64,000 nucleotides of DNA from Notamacropus eugenii (Eukaryota > Chordata > Mammalia > Diprotodontia > Macropodidae). Below, piece by piece: positions 21,031-31,842 of the stretch. The position numbers and the translations under genes were made by a program. The notes under the pieces were generated by a model that did no database searches, was not told the DNA's origin, and saw only the letters and a program-made list of their open reading frames with translations. Where the stretch lies: positions 516,770,224-516,834,223 of the forward strand of contig NC_092872.1 in assembly GCF_028372415.1 (NCBI RefSeq). The letters are read 5' to 3'. Within the stretch, counting starts at the first letter, position 1; every line of letters starts with the position of its first letter.

Positions 21031-21287
21031 TACTCCTTGCTTTCCCTTCCCTAAGCTTCAAGTTTCTCATTGTTAACATGATAGGATTCAACTAAACAGT
21101 CTCTAGGATCTTGATGGCTCTGATATTCTATATTCTGAGGTGCCTCAGGGTGCTTCTACTCTGCGAGTGTGTTTATCAAAAAGAGGCAATGACCTCTCTC
21201 AGGTTGTCTCCATTGATACACACCAGCTACAACATTCTCTTGCTTTGATGTAGTGTTTTGTATATTTCAAAGCACTTTTATAGCCAT

Positions 21288-21529
21288 GTTGTTGTGGTTC
21301 AGTCATTTTTCAGTCATATCCAACTCTTTGTGACCCCATTTGGGGTTTTCTTGGCAAAGATACTATAGTGGTTCACCATTTTCTTCTCCAGCTCATTTTA
21401 TAGATGAGGAAACTGAGGCAAACAGGGTTAAGTGACTTGCCCAGAGTCATAGATCTAGTGTCTGAGGCCAGATTTGAACCCAGGAAGATGAGTTATACTG
21501 ATTCCAGGCCCATGTGGCCTAGTTGTCCT
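21288..21529 (-). repeat. marsupial tRNA-headed SINE with 'gggttttcttggcaaag' tail, minus strand
   Basis: One of the near full-length copies in the window. It reads ttgttgtggttcagtc, ccatttggggttttcttgg, gatgaggaaactgaggcaaa and gatttgaacccagg, with a decayed tRNA-like end. The architecture is a Pol III-type head plus a family-specific tail. Confidence 0.8.
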
Positions 21530-21539
21530 AAATCAATAA

Positions 21540-21940
21540 TCTCATATGATTATGGCTTTAGTGGAAAAGACTGCTCGAACCAAGTGAGTCCTGAGTTCAA
21601 ATTCATACTTCTGATGCTTACTAACTGTGGGACTATGATTAAGTTAACCTCTCTGAGCTTCAATTTCCCCATCTATATATAAGGAGTATACTAATAATCA
21701 TAATTCACAAAGTCAGTTTAAGAATCAAATGAGATAATCTATAGAAAGTGCTTTGAAAACCTGATAGTGCTATATAAATATCCTCAGTGATCTGAGGGGT
21801 TTTATTATCCCCATTTTACAGATAGAGAAGCTGAGGCCCAGAGAAGTAAAACAACCTACTCAAAGTGTCAGTGGTAAGGATATAACCAACACTTAGATCT
21901 CGTGGCTCCTAATCTAATGCTTTTGCCACTGCACCCATCC
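21540..21940. repeat. plus-strand SINE followed by minus-strand MIR-type fragment
   Basis: The plus copy has gagttcaaattcatac, aatttccccatctatatata and gtgctttgaaaacctgat. The minus copy begins with ccccattttacagatagag at about 21,805. Confidence 0.65.
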
Positions 21941-22086
21941 TTTATGGTTAAAGCTCAACTCAACAAGTATTCCCCCTTATAGAAAATACATTCATGCACA
22001 GAATCATAACATGTCAGAGTGAGAAGGAACATAGAACACAGAACACCATGTGTCAGTGGGAGAAGGGGCCTTAGTTATTGTCTGGC

Positions 22087-22230
22087 CCAGTGGTGTAAAA
22101 CTCAAGTAGAAATGGAACCCTCTAGACCACATATAATCACAAATTAGCATTATTTGTGTTTGTTTTATTTTATTTATTTTGTAAAACGTTTCCCCATTAC
22201 ATTTTGATCTGGTTCCTCTGCATCAGAAGC
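22087..22230 (+). mobile_element. hAT-type transposon fragment, left end only
   Basis: It starts with cagtggtgtaaaactcaag and shares the interior tattttgtaaaacgtttccc pattern with the element at 11,399. The right terminus is missing. Confidence 0.5.
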
Positions 22231-22527
22231 CAGTCAGTTAAGTGTAACGCTTCATATCTAGCCCCTGTCTTCCTTACTGTTTTTCTCCTGCTTCTCTCCT
22301 CCCTCAAGAACTCAGGCTGGATTCCACAGATGGTGAAATAGTGACAGTCCCCACCTTCCCCCAGACAGACGGCTGTGTGCATAAGTGATGCAATCCCTTG
22401 TTTTCATAAGGACTCATTTCCCAAAACCCTGACCTGACAGTGCACATCCCCAATCACCTGGGCATCACTTGGGCCTGGAAGCTCCTTTATTTGGTTCTTA
22501 ATCCAGTTCATGAGTAGGTTCCTGAGG
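22231..22527. other. non-coding, nothing recognised
   Basis: Flanks the minisatellite. No gene or repeat recognised. Confidence 0.4.
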
Positions 22528-22651
22528 CCTGGCCAGTGAAAGGTATCTGGCTTCTAAGCCTGGTCTCTGAAGGGTACCTGGATTAGAAGTCTGGCCTCTG
22601 AAGGGTACCTGGATTAGAAGTCTGGCCTCTGAAGGGTACCTGGATTCTAAG
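22528..22651 (+). repeat. minisatellite, four copies of a 31-bp unit
   Basis: Copies start at 22,528, 22,559, 22,590 and 22,621. The core is ctctgaagggtacctgga. The first copy is divergent (gtgaaaggtatctgg), while the inner copies are nearly identical, which suggests recent duplication. Confidence 0.95.
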
Positions 22652-22824
22652 TTGGGTTTGGCTTAGCTCCTGACTGAATATGTCTTGTAATGCATTTTGA
22701 AAATTCTGTCAAAGTCTTCAGAACTAGTCTGGGAGGAATGAGCAGAGAAGAATTTATGAGATGCCCTGTTTCTCTTGACCACTGCGTACCTAGAGAGGAG
22801 AAGGACTGCTTTCTTATTTACAGA

Positions 22825-22990
22825 GTTCACATACATTTATTCTCCCCCAAGCCCCTTAGAGGTAGATAAGATAGTTACTATTATCCCCATTTGACAGATG
22901 GCAAAATTGAGGGTAAATGACTTACCCTAAGTCACACATCAAGCAGAGAAAGAACAAGAACCAGAAACCTGTTCTCCTACCTTCTCTGGC
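22825..22990 (-). repeat. MIR-type SINE fragment, minus strand
   Basis: It has ccccatttgacagatggc, then gacttaccctaagtcacac. Confidence 0.6.
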
Positions 22991-23034
22991 TTTACCATTC
23001 CACTGATTCTGTCATCCCTTAAAGCTGTAGGTTC

Positions 23035-23590
23035 TTAAAACTATAAAGGACCTCTGGCATTATCTAGTACCCTATTGAATTCATTCAGTGGCAGCTAGGT
23101 ACACAGTAGATAGAGTGCTAGCCAATCAGGAAGACTCATCTTCCAGAGTTCAAATTGGGCCTCAGACACTTACTAGCTGTGTGGTCCTGGACAAGTCACT
23201 TAACCTTGTTTGCCTTAGTTTCCTCATCTGTAAAGTGATCTGGAGAAGGAAATGGCAAACCACTACAGTATCTCTGCCAAGAAAGCCCCAAATGGGGTCA
23301 CAAAGAGTCAGACAGACTGAAACAATTGAATACAGCAATTGAATTCATCATTCCCTCTACAATGTTCCTGATAGGTCCAACTGAACACTTCCAGTGTCAG
23401 GGAGGGCACTATGTCAAAAGGCAGACAATTTTGTCAGATGTCTATACTGACTTGAAATCTGCTCCCCTTTAGTTTTCACTCATTTGTCCTAATTACTTTG
23501 TGGAAATCCACAAAATAGGTCTAATCCAGGGGTGGTCTTTCCCATTAAAATCCTTAAAATATTTCAGGTCACTACCTCTTTCTGGGACTT
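23035..23590 (-). repeat. CR1/L3 relic split by a SINE
   Basis: The left part (23,035-23,084) reads aaggacctctggcattatc. The right part (23,338-23,590) continues with tccctctacaatgttcctga, ccaactgaacacttccagtg and a region corresponding to the CR1 text. The SINE at 23,085 sits between them. Confidence 0.6.
23085..23337 (+). repeat. full-length tRNA-headed SINE with 11-bp target duplication
   Basis: The element runs from the tRNA-like head (gcagctaggtacacagtag, then gagttcaaattgggcc) to the tail gtcagacagactgaaac. It is flanked by attgaattcat at 23,074-23,084 and 23,338-23,348, the signature of LINE-mediated insertion. Confidence 0.85.
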
Positions 23591-24085
23591 AGTTTCCTGC
23601 TCTGTAAAATGAGGGATTTGGACCAAATGATTTCTTAAGTCACTTCCAACTCTTAACATCCTATTTTCTAAAGGTCCCACCCATCTCTGCCATTTTATAT
23701 TCTAAGGTCCCCTCAGGTCTTACATTATTTTTTATTCTTTGGATCCTTCCAATGACGTTCTTGATTTGAAGACAGCTCTCATGTTGCTGACATTAATCAG
23801 TGTTTTAAGGGGTAGAAACTATTAAATATGTTGTTGACAAGGACAAAAAATTTTGCAATGCTATTTTGAAAGGTACCAGGAAAGCCTGTGCTGCCTCATG
23901 AACATAGGGGGAATGGAAACAGCAGCAGAGGATGAATTTGCTCCTCTTCCCTTAAAGTGATGATTCTCGTCCCAAATTGATCTCCTGAGTCTGACCCACA
24001 TTAGACCCTATAGCTTTTCCACATTTCCCCTCCACCAAAAGAAAGAGCATGGCCATTTCAAAAGACATATTTGGAATTTTGCAGT
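23591..24085. other. SINE/CR1-tail scraps, then unique DNA
   Basis: A plus-strand fragment is present at about 23,570-23,720 (cttagtttcctgctctgtaa). The rest shows nothing I recognise. Confidence 0.4.
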
Positions 24086-24089
24086 TCTG

Positions 24090-24760
24090 GTCACAGAATG
24101 ACAGAAAGTCAGAGTTAGAAGGGACAGCTGAAGACTTCTACTCCAGTCTCTACCTGAAAGAGGAGGCTACTTTACAACACCATCCTAATAACAGCCTAAC
24201 ATATTTGTATAGGACTTTGTTGTTCATTTTAGGCATGTACAATTCTTTGTGACCCATTTGAGGTTTTCTTAGCAAAGAAACTGTAGTGGTTTACCATTTC
24301 CTCCTCCAGCTTATTTTACAGAGAAGGAAACTGAGGCAAACAGGGCTAAGTGACCTATATAGCTAGTAAGGGTCTGAAGACAGATTTGAACTCAGAAAGA
24401 TGAGTCTTCCTGACTCTTGACCTGGTACCCTATCCACTGCACCACCTAGCTGCCCCACAATAGTATAGTGCTTTAAAGTTTATCTGTATCTTGTTTGATT
24501 CACAACAGTCTTGTGAGGTGTCATCTGCATTTTACAAATGAAACTAAGGTTGATTGAGATTAAGTGACCCACCCAGGATCACCCAGCTAGTAATGATCTG
24601 AATTAGTATTCAAACTTAGATCTTTCTGATTTCAAGTCCAGTGCTGTATCCACAAAGCCATTTAGCTTCTTATAATATCCCTCACAAATAATGGATAAGC
24701 CTCTTCTTGAATGCCTCCAGTGATGGGTAGCTCACCACCTTCCTGGATTCCTTGGAATCC
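24090..24760 (-). repeat. triple-nested repeat: CR1/L3, MIR-type SINE, younger SINE
   Basis: CR1-type text at 24,095-24,185 (cagagttagaagggacag) resumes at about 24,670-24,760 (atgcctccagtgatggg). Inside it is a minus-strand MIR-type SINE (about 24,190-24,660). That SINE in turn contains the SINE at 24,217-24,460. Confidence 0.6.
24217..24460 (-). repeat. tRNA-headed SINE, minus strand
   Basis: It runs from ttgttgttcattttaggc through gaggaaactgaggcaaac to ccaccta gctgcccc. Flanking gtataggacttt and gtatagtgcttt look like a decayed target duplication. Confidence 0.75.
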
Positions 24761-24829
24761 CAGAAAAGGGTTACAGCCAAAAAAGGATAGAAGGCAAAGA
24801 GAGAAGTCAGCTAAATAGTCTAGTTACAC

Positions 24830-25310
24830 TCCTTCTGGCAACAAGAGCCAACAGCACCCTACAAAGCACTTTCCTCATCCCAACCTTGTGAGGTATTGTT
24901 ATTTTGCGAATGAGGAAACATGCTCTGGGAGGTCTAGGAACTTCCTCATAGTCAAACAGTTGGTAAAGGTCAGAGCAGGGATGAAAACCCAGATCCCCTA
25001 ACTCTAACATGTCCTTCAGACTTTTTGCTGCACTGGCTGTTTCCCTGATACCAGGGGACTCTGGCTTCTATTGCTATCCACAATTCTAATAGGCCCTAGA
25101 GCATTCCTGGCCATGAGCTGGCCCTTGGGCTGAGCCAAGGAAGTCTGCATCTCCCAAAGCTGAGAGAATAAATCCTCTTGTGAAAAGCATAGGATTCAGA
25201 CTTGGACTCTGACACTTAACTGTGGGATCCTGTGACCATGGGAACGTCATCTAATCTCTCTGAGCCTTGATTTCCTCCTCTATAAAGTCAGAGATCACAG
25301 GAAAGGCCCT
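24830..25310. repeat. MIR-type fragments in both orientations
   Basis: There is a minus-strand copy at about 24,830-25,020 (ttttgcgaatgaggaaac) and a plus-strand copy at about 25,180-25,310 (cttgatttcctcctctataa). About 150 bp of unique DNA lies between them. Confidence 0.55.
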
Positions 25311-25354
25311 TAGAGTTATCTAGTTCAACCCACTCAGATAAACCTAGGGACACA

Positions 25355-25600
25355 GAGGGCTGGGCCTGGAGTCAGGAAAATCTGAATTCATTTGGAAACT
25401 TACTAAGTTTGTGATCCTGGACAAATCACTTAACTTCTGTTTACCTCAGTTTCTTCATCTGAAAAATAGAGATAATTATAGCACCCTCCCTTCCAGGGTT
25501 GTTGTAATTATCAGATGAGATAACATTTGTGTAGCACTCAATGCAGTGCCTGCAAACTGTAGATGCTGTATAAATGCCTATTCTCCCCTCTTTCTTTCCT
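25355..25600 (+). repeat. MIR-type SINE, plus strand
   Basis: It shows gggcctggagtcaggaaaat, cctcagtttcttcatctga, gggttgttgtaattatc and gcctgcaaactgtagat. Confidence 0.7.
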
Positions 25601-25601
25601 T

Positions 25602-25800
25602 TCCCCTCAACCCCACTGGGCCATCACCAGTCTACTTGACTTATGTCTTGCCACTGGACTTGGATGATTCTGGAGGAGAACGTGAGGCTGGTGACTTTGC
25701 ACAGCTCTGCCCCATTTAAATTCGGTTCATTTGCAAGTCAAGACATCACCCACCTGATGTCATGGGTCCTCTTCTAGTACAAAGGAGGAAGGACAACAAC
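25602..25800 (+). repeat. 'bipartite' SINE tail, plus strand
   Basis: It carries the second tail type: gatgattctggaggagaac, gtgaggctggtgact and caagtcaagacatcaccc. The same tail is found at 31,640, 40,850 (reverse), 55,630 and 59,780. Confidence 0.7.
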
Positions 25801-25889
25801 CTCCCACCCCCAACCCCACAGACATTAACTGATAGAATTGGAATCCAGTAATTCCTCTGACTCTAGATCCAAATTACCAGTTGGAATTC

Positions 25890-26400
25890 TTAGTTTTCAT
25901 CTAATCTCATCTCAGGTCCTATCTCTTAAAAAGTGACTTTTCTGATCTCCATCGTTAATATACTTCATGCTACCTTCCCAAAAATAACTTTGATTTTTAT
26001 TCATTTGATTTAGGTGTGCATATTGTATACATCCCAGTAGAGGATAAGCTTCTTGAGAACAAGGACTATTTGATTTTGGGTTTGTTTCCCCAGTGTCTTG
26101 TACTGTATATGAATGACACATGTCATTTAGTCATTTCAGTCATTTTCAACTCTTTGTGACCCCACTTGGGGTTTTCATGGCAAAGATACTGGAGCAGTTT
26201 GCCAGTTCCTTCTCTAGCTCATTTTACGGATGAGGAAACTGAGGCATGCAGGGTTAAGTGACTTTCCCAGGATGATATAGCCCAGTAAACATCTAAGGCC
26301 ATATATGAACTTGGCTCTTCCTGACTCCACACCTAATCCTCTATCCATTGCTCCACCTAGCTAAAATAGCATATAGTAAGTGATCAATAAATCTTTGTTA
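25890..26400 (+). repeat. L2 3' end interrupted by a SINE
   Basis: The L2 text (ctcatctcaggtcctatctc, gataagcttcttgagaacaa, ttccccagtgtcttgtact) stops at about 26,118. It resumes as gcatatagtaagtgatcaat at about 26,367. Confidence 0.65.
26121..26363 (-). repeat. tRNA-headed SINE, minus strand, inside L2
   Basis: Landmarks run from tcatttcagtcattttcaac through gaggaaactgaggcatgc to ctccacctagct. Confidence 0.75.
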
Positions 26401-26429
26401 GGTTTTGTTTTTGCTGTTGTTATTGGTGG

Positions 26430-26690
26430 TGAAGTGTTTGAAGTACAGGGCCTGGAGTCAAGAAAACCTGAGTTCAAATCCTGCCTCAGTCACTTACTTG
26501 CTGTATGATCCTGAGCAAACCAATTAATCTCTCTCAGCCTCAGTTTCCTCATCTGTAAAACATCGACAATAACAGCACCTCCCTTGAAGGGTTGTTATGA
26601 GAATCAAATGAGTTAACATGTAAAGAAAATACTTTGCAAACCTTAAAATGCTACATAAATGCTAGCTTATCATCATGATTTTATTCAGCT
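26430..26690 (+). repeat. MIR-type SINE, plus strand
   Basis: A well preserved copy: gggcctggagtcaagaaaac, gagttcaaatcctgcctc, cctcagtttcctcatctgta and gcaaaccttaaaatgctac. Confidence 0.75.
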
Positions 26691-27600
26691 AAATGGGGTT
26701 GTGATCTCCCATATCGAACATTCATATGGTGACACTTGTGAGCCAAAAGGCTTACAGTTGAGTGGCTGGCTTTCTGGTTGACCAAGGTTTGGTTCCTTCA
26801 TCATTCAGAACCTCAAGATGTAACTTAACTGGGCACATATTGCCACCTTGTGGCCAACTGTTGGAAAGCAGTAGTCACTGCATCCCGCTCTAACAAGGCT
26901 GAGGGACTGATTACCTTCTTGGACAGGGAGATCATAGGATTCTAAGTCAGAATAGTCCTTAGAGATCACATCTGGTTCAGTTTCTTCAGATAGAGGAACT
27001 GAAATCCAGGGAGAGGAAAAGACATTCTAAAAACCACACGGTAAATTAGTGGCTGCACCATAATTAGAGCCAAATTCTACTTTACAATCCTTACATGCTT
27101 TGAGGACAAGTCTAACCCCTATGGACCTCAAAAATCATTTGGTCCTCACTAACAGATAATAAAACTAAGTGCTCTACATCTGAAGTTCTTTGCTCCTCTG
27201 ATTCTTTTGGACCCTGAGTATTCTTTCCACTGGTCCACACCACCTGCCCCTGGCAGACTGGTTCCCCCATCCCCCAACCATTCTTCATTCTACCAGATTA
27301 AAGTCATATGTATCTCATCGCCAGGGATATATTTCTGGGAATCACAATTAGGAGCCATAATGTATAGAGCAGATCTTAGCTTTCTTCGATCACAGTTCAT
27401 AATTAATGGGGTTAGAAATGAAAGGGATCTTAGAGATTATTTAGTCCAACACCCTCACTTTACAGATTTCTACAGCCTTAGACTCTATCTGTGGGGGAGA
27501 GTTGATGGGACGCTAGAGATATCACCTATGCAGCGTGGGTAAGTTACAAGCACTTTACTTTTTTACATATTTGGTTCCAGTTAGTGACTTGGAGGATGGA
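26691..27600. other. mostly unique DNA with old repeat scraps
   Basis: A minus-strand MIR-type piece lies at about 26,935-27,080 and a CR1-tail plus MIR scrap at about 27,400-27,470. A 111-codon frame (27,207-27,542) ends in this scrap and resembles no protein I know. Confidence 0.4.
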
Positions 27601-27624
27601 GGAGGTGGCTACCTGACCAGAGAG

Positions 27625-27706
27625 AGGAGGAAGATGGCAAGGGGAAAGGAGCAAGGGAGAGGGGTGGAGGAAGAGAGGAGAGAGGGAGAGGAAGCACAGG
27701 GAAAGA

Positions 27707-27751
<45 letters not shown>

Positions 27752-27830
27752 AGGGAGAGGGAGAAGGAGAGAGAGGAGGATGAGAAGAAGGAGGAAGAGA
27801 AAGGAGGAAGGGAAAGGGGAGATAAAGACA
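27625..27830 (+). repeat. GA-rich tract
   Basis: Perfect GA repeats (about 27,713-27,740) lie inside a longer purine-rich region with GAGGGA units. Confidence 0.9.
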
Positions 27831-27859
27831 GGGAGAAATTTGTGCTTTATAGAATCTAC

Positions 27860-28235
27860 TAGGGTTTGTATCCAGACCCTGAGACTCATTAACTGTATGA
27901 CAATGAGCAAATAATTTCAGCTCTTTGAACCTCCCTTTCCTTCATCTGTATAAGGATGATAATAATCACACTACCTTTTGGATCTATAGTTTAAAGCAAT
28001 TTTAGAGAACATAAAATCTAGTCTTCCTATCTGACAAATAGTAAATCCTGGCCCGGATTGCTGAAAGGACTTTCCTCAAGGCAGATAGGTTACAGAGCCG
28101 AGATGTGAATTCTTGTCTTCTGGCCCCAAATCCAGTAATCTTTCCCCACTGGCACATAGCTTCATAGTAAATAAGGGTCACATGAGATAATGCACATGAA
28201 GTACTATCTAGAGATCAGCTATTGTTATGATTGTC
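27860..28235. repeat. MIR-type fragments
   Basis: A plus-strand piece (atttgtgctttatagaatc, ccctttccttcatctgtata), a decayed minus-strand middle at 28,010-28,160 and a plus-strand tail gtcacatgagataatgc make a composite. Confidence 0.5.
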
Positions 28236-28440
28236 TGTGTTTGTATATGCTTATAGTTGTGTATGTTTATATGTCTGTGTTTATATGTATAAGTATTTAA
28301 GAGCATGCCTGGGCAAACCCTGATATGTACCTCGAAGGGTCTGGTAACCTCCCCTCTCTATTGTCTTCTGAACAAGATGTGAATTAGGTAAAAAGTCAAA
28401 TGCTTCCGTGCGTCCTCTACAGGGAACCAAGTATACCTAG

Positions 28441-28914
28441 GACTAGCACTAGAAGGAAAGACAAAACCTGAGAGAGAGGAGAGACAGGGGAGAGAGACAG
28501 AGATGGATAAGAGAGATGGGAGTGGGGGGGGGAGAAAGAGAAGAGAGGAGAAGTAGACAGAGAGAGACAGGAGATAGAGACAGACAGACAGAAAGAGAGA
28601 GAGAAGACAGAGGAGAGAGGAGAAAGACAGAGAGAGAGAGGAGAAAGAGACAGAGAGAGAGAGAGAGAGAAGACAGAGGTGAGAGGAGAAACAGACAGAG
28701 AGAGAGAGGAGAAAGAGACAGAGAGAGAGAGAGAGAAGACAGAGGAGAGAGAGAAGATAGAGGAGAGAGGAGAAACAGACAGAGACAGAGAGAGAAGAGG
28801 GAGAGGAGAGAGGCAAAGAAGAGAGAGAGAAAGAAAAAGAGAGAAGACAGAGAAGAAAGGAGAAACAGACAGAGAAGAGAGGAGAAAAGATAGAGAGAAG
28901 ATAGAGAGGGAGAG

Positions 28915-29008
<94 letters not shown>
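28441..29008 (+). repeat. 570-bp GA-rich array with 66-bp higher-order period
   Basis: The tract is almost entirely purine with scattered C (gacaga). A landmark gaagacagagg recurs at 28,603, 28,669 and 28,735, exactly 66 bp apart. The right end (about 28,918-29,008) is pure GA with one GGG break. The Arg/Glu open frames here are artefacts. Confidence 0.9.
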
Positions 29009-29010
<2 letters not shown>

Positions 29011-29280
29011 TAAATCCCAGAATTCCCTAGCCCAACAAGCAGGAGTTAGCTGCGACTGAGCATTGCATGTTGGGTTTCATAGTTATAAGTGGGTCCCACT
29101 GGTGCTCCTGCTCACTTTGAATGCTCTCCCCCTCCTCCACCTCTGAGAATCCCTGACTTCCTTCAAAACTCATTTCAAGCAATGCCACCTTCTAAAGATC
29201 TTTCTCGGCCTCCTCTTGTGCTCCAGAAGTCAGTTCTTTCCCCCATGATCCATCCACTGCGCCACCTAGCTGCTCAAATT
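29009..29280. other. non-coding, nothing recognised
   Basis: A short remnant ccatccactgcgccacctag near 29,250 is a stray minus-strand SINE head. Confidence 0.4.
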
Positions 29281-29284
29281 ACCA

Positions 29285-29560
29285 CTGATTCAATTCAGCG
29301 TTTATCAAGTGCCTGTGATATACAGGGCACTGTGATATGTTCCAGTGATACAAACACAGAAAAATCAAGAACATTTCCTTCAAAGAGCTTATGTTGGGAT
29401 GGGGGAGGTAGGGGTAAGGGGAGTAGTATTAAAGATTACATCATTCCCACAAGATACAAAAGGTAATTTTTAAGAGGAAAAAGGTATTAGCAACTGGGAG
29501 GATCAGGAAAGGTTTCCTAGAGTAGGTGCGGCCAAGTCTTGAAGGAAGATACATATTATG
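29285..29560 (-). repeat. L2 fragment, minus strand
   Basis: It reads tttatcaagtgcctgtgata, a scrap of gatacaaacacagaaa, and ggatcaggaaaggtttcct. Confidence 0.6.
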
Positions 29561-29589
29561 AAAGGTAGATAGGAAGAAGCAAATGTCAG

Positions 29590-30170
29590 AATAAGTTGTG
29601 ATATATAAATGTGAGGGAGTACTATTTTACTGTAAGAAATGAGGAAATAGATTATTTCAAAAAAGACTTTTATGCAAGTGAAGTAAACAAGACCAGAGCA
29701 ATTTATATTATAAAACTGACTATAAAAATGACAAAATTTCAGGACATTTGTAAACTGATGCAAATGAAATGTGAAGCACCAGGAGAACAATTTGTACCAC
29801 GAATACATTGTTATAAAAACAAACAACTTTGAAAACTGTAAAAAGGATGATCGATATAATGATGATTCATGATTTAGAGAACTAGTGATGTAATTACTCT
29901 GTGTTACAGACAAATGATGGATTTATGGTGTAAAATGATACACACACACGTATTTAGCCACTGGGAAACTTTATTTTGCTTGAGTACATATCTATACTAA
30001 AGAAATTTCCTTTTATTCTTTACAATGTGATTGGGCCAGGAAGGAGGGAAAATAGGTATCTGTTCATTTTTTTAAATGGGGGGTATTGACACAGAAGTCA
30101 ATAGTTACATTAGAATACAATAGAAATCAAAAAAGTTACATTCACTTTGATGAGGTCATTGTATAATTAG
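29590..30170 (+). repeat. L1-type 3' end, plus strand, with ORF2-like C-terminal remnant
   Basis: The remnant frame at 29,611 begins MREYYFTVRNEE. This resembles the MEYY..I+NDE motif near the end of L1 ORF2 proteins. The DNA then follows the layout of the other copies (gcaccaggagaacaatttg, ttttgcttgagtacatatc). It is decayed, so not a functional gene. Confidence 0.6.
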
Positions 30171-30254
30171 TTTTTACTTAAGCTGTTTTATCTTGTTATA
30201 AGAGACATCTCACAAAGCAAGAATAATCTGTACCCTGTATGTAACAGAAAAACA

Positions 30255-30515
30255 AAATATCGATAATAATTATAGCTATCATTTATATAGCACTTTAAGG
30301 TTTGCAAAGTGATTTATAAATATTGCCCCATTTTATCCTCACCATAACACTAAGTGGCAGGTCCCCGTGTTACAGATGAGGAAATGGAGACAGATAGGTT
30401 AAATAACTTGGCAGCTAATAAGAATCTGAGACCAGATTTGATCTCAGGTCTTTCTGACTCCAGATCCAAAGCTCTACTCACTCTTCCACATTATTGCCTC
30501 ATTTATTTCTAATAA
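30255..30515 (-). repeat. MIR-type SINE, minus strand
   Basis: Nearly complete: atagcactttaaggtttgc, cagatgaggaaatggagac, tttgatctcaggtctttc and ctctactcactcttccac. Confidence 0.75.
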
Positions 30516-31165
30516 AACTGAAAGTGACCAAAAAATAAATAAAAAGGCAACACACTCAAGGTTTAAGGAATGACTTATGCAAATGTGCAGTAGTGGGAAA
30601 TGGAATGCTGAATTTGAGAAAAGTTAGTAGTTCACTTTCTTTGTATAGAATATTTGAAAATGAGTGAGCTGAAATAAGACTAGAAAGGTAGAACTAGATT
30701 GTGGGGGGTGAGGGGTTGAATGCCAGGCCATGGGCTTTGAACTTTTATCTTAGAGGCAATGGGGGACCCCACTAAGGGTTTTTAAGCAGGAAATTCAGAA
30801 CTGTACCTTGGGAAATTTATTTTGGTAACTGTGTGGAGGTGTTTCTATAATAACTCACATTGCTATATGGCTGCCAGTCATGGAACACTATTGTGGAGGA
30901 ACAATTGACTTATGCCTCCAGAGGTGATATTAAAAAGTTACCAAGGATATGTATGACTGAGAAAATTAGGTGAGCTACTCATAAAGTGAGAGTAAAGGAT
31001 AACAGATGATAAACACAAAATGATCATGGACCCAGAGAAAGGCTTTAGTATGGAGGGCGTAACTTCAGAAGAAGGCTAAGAATTCCACACAGCAAGAGAG
31101 GATGAATGGATTGTACTTTGTTCTGGTGTAGGGAATATCCATAGAGATGATATCATAGATCTATC
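30516..31165. other. unique DNA with an L2 fragment
   Basis: A minus-strand L2 piece at about 30,655-30,840 has ggctttgaacttttatctta and ggtttttaagcaggaaat. The rest shows nothing recognisable. Confidence 0.45.
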
Positions 31166-31169
31166 TAAA

Positions 31170-31375
31170 GGCATGCTACATTTTTATAGCATTTAAAGGT
31201 TGACAAAACCCTTTCTTTACAATAGAGAGGGAAAGTAAGTAGTGACCTCATTTTACAGGTAAGAAAACTGAAATGGAGGGGTTGAATGACATGTCCAAGT
31301 TTACATAGCTTGGACCAGTATTTAAATCCAAGCTCCTAACTCCAGGCGCCTTCTATGATTCCATAAGATTCTGTG
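31170..31375 (-). repeat. MIR-type SINE, minus strand
   Basis: It starts with tttatagcatttaaaggt and includes ctcattttacaggtaagaa. Confidence 0.65.
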
Positions 31376-31516
31376 ACTCTATTAGCCAAGTGCAGAAATA
31401 ACTCATCCATTGTGCGAATGAGTTGCTAATTTAACCCCATTGAAAATATAAACAAATAAAAAATTAGTCATGATATAATCAAGATTAATTTGTTATGACA
31501 ATATCTTGTCAAGGTG

Positions 31517-31828
31517 GGGCAGCTGGGTGGTGCAGTGGATAGAGCACCAGTGCAGGAGTCAAGAGGACCTGAGTTCAAATCTTAGTTTAGATGCTTGACA
31601 CTCACTAGCTGTGTGACCTTGGGCAAGTCACTTAACCACAACTGCCTCATCCTGGCTCATCTCCAGTCATCCTGATGAATATCTGGTCACTGGATTCAGA
31701 TGGCTCTGGAGGAGAAGTGAGGCTGGTGCCCTGCACAGCCCTCCCTCACTCAAAACAAAGTCAAGTGCAAGTCATGTCATTATTTCTCTGACGGAGTGGT
31801 CTTCTTTGGCAATGAAAGATGAACATAC
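31517..31828 (+). repeat. full-length bipartite SINE with 14-bp target duplication
   Basis: The head gggcagctgggtggtgcag and box B-like gagttcaaatcttag are tRNA-derived. The tail is the second family type (gtcatcctgatgaatatc, gatggctctggaggagaag). Flanks atcttgtcaaggtg (31,503-31,516) and atcttttcaaggtg (31,829-31,842) differ at one base. It is the best preserved copy in the window. Confidence 0.9.
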
Positions 31829-31842
31829 ATCTTTTCAAGGTG

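Noticed and set aside
29611..29832. 73-codon frame resembling the end of L1 ORF2 as a gene
   Set aside because: It lies in a decayed L1-type 3' end with frame breaks on both sides and no upstream ORF2.
31517..31600. tRNA-like heads of SINEs as possible tRNA genes
   Set aside because: They keep box A/B-like motifs but not a foldable cloverleaf with conserved stem pairing, and they continue directly into SINE bodies.
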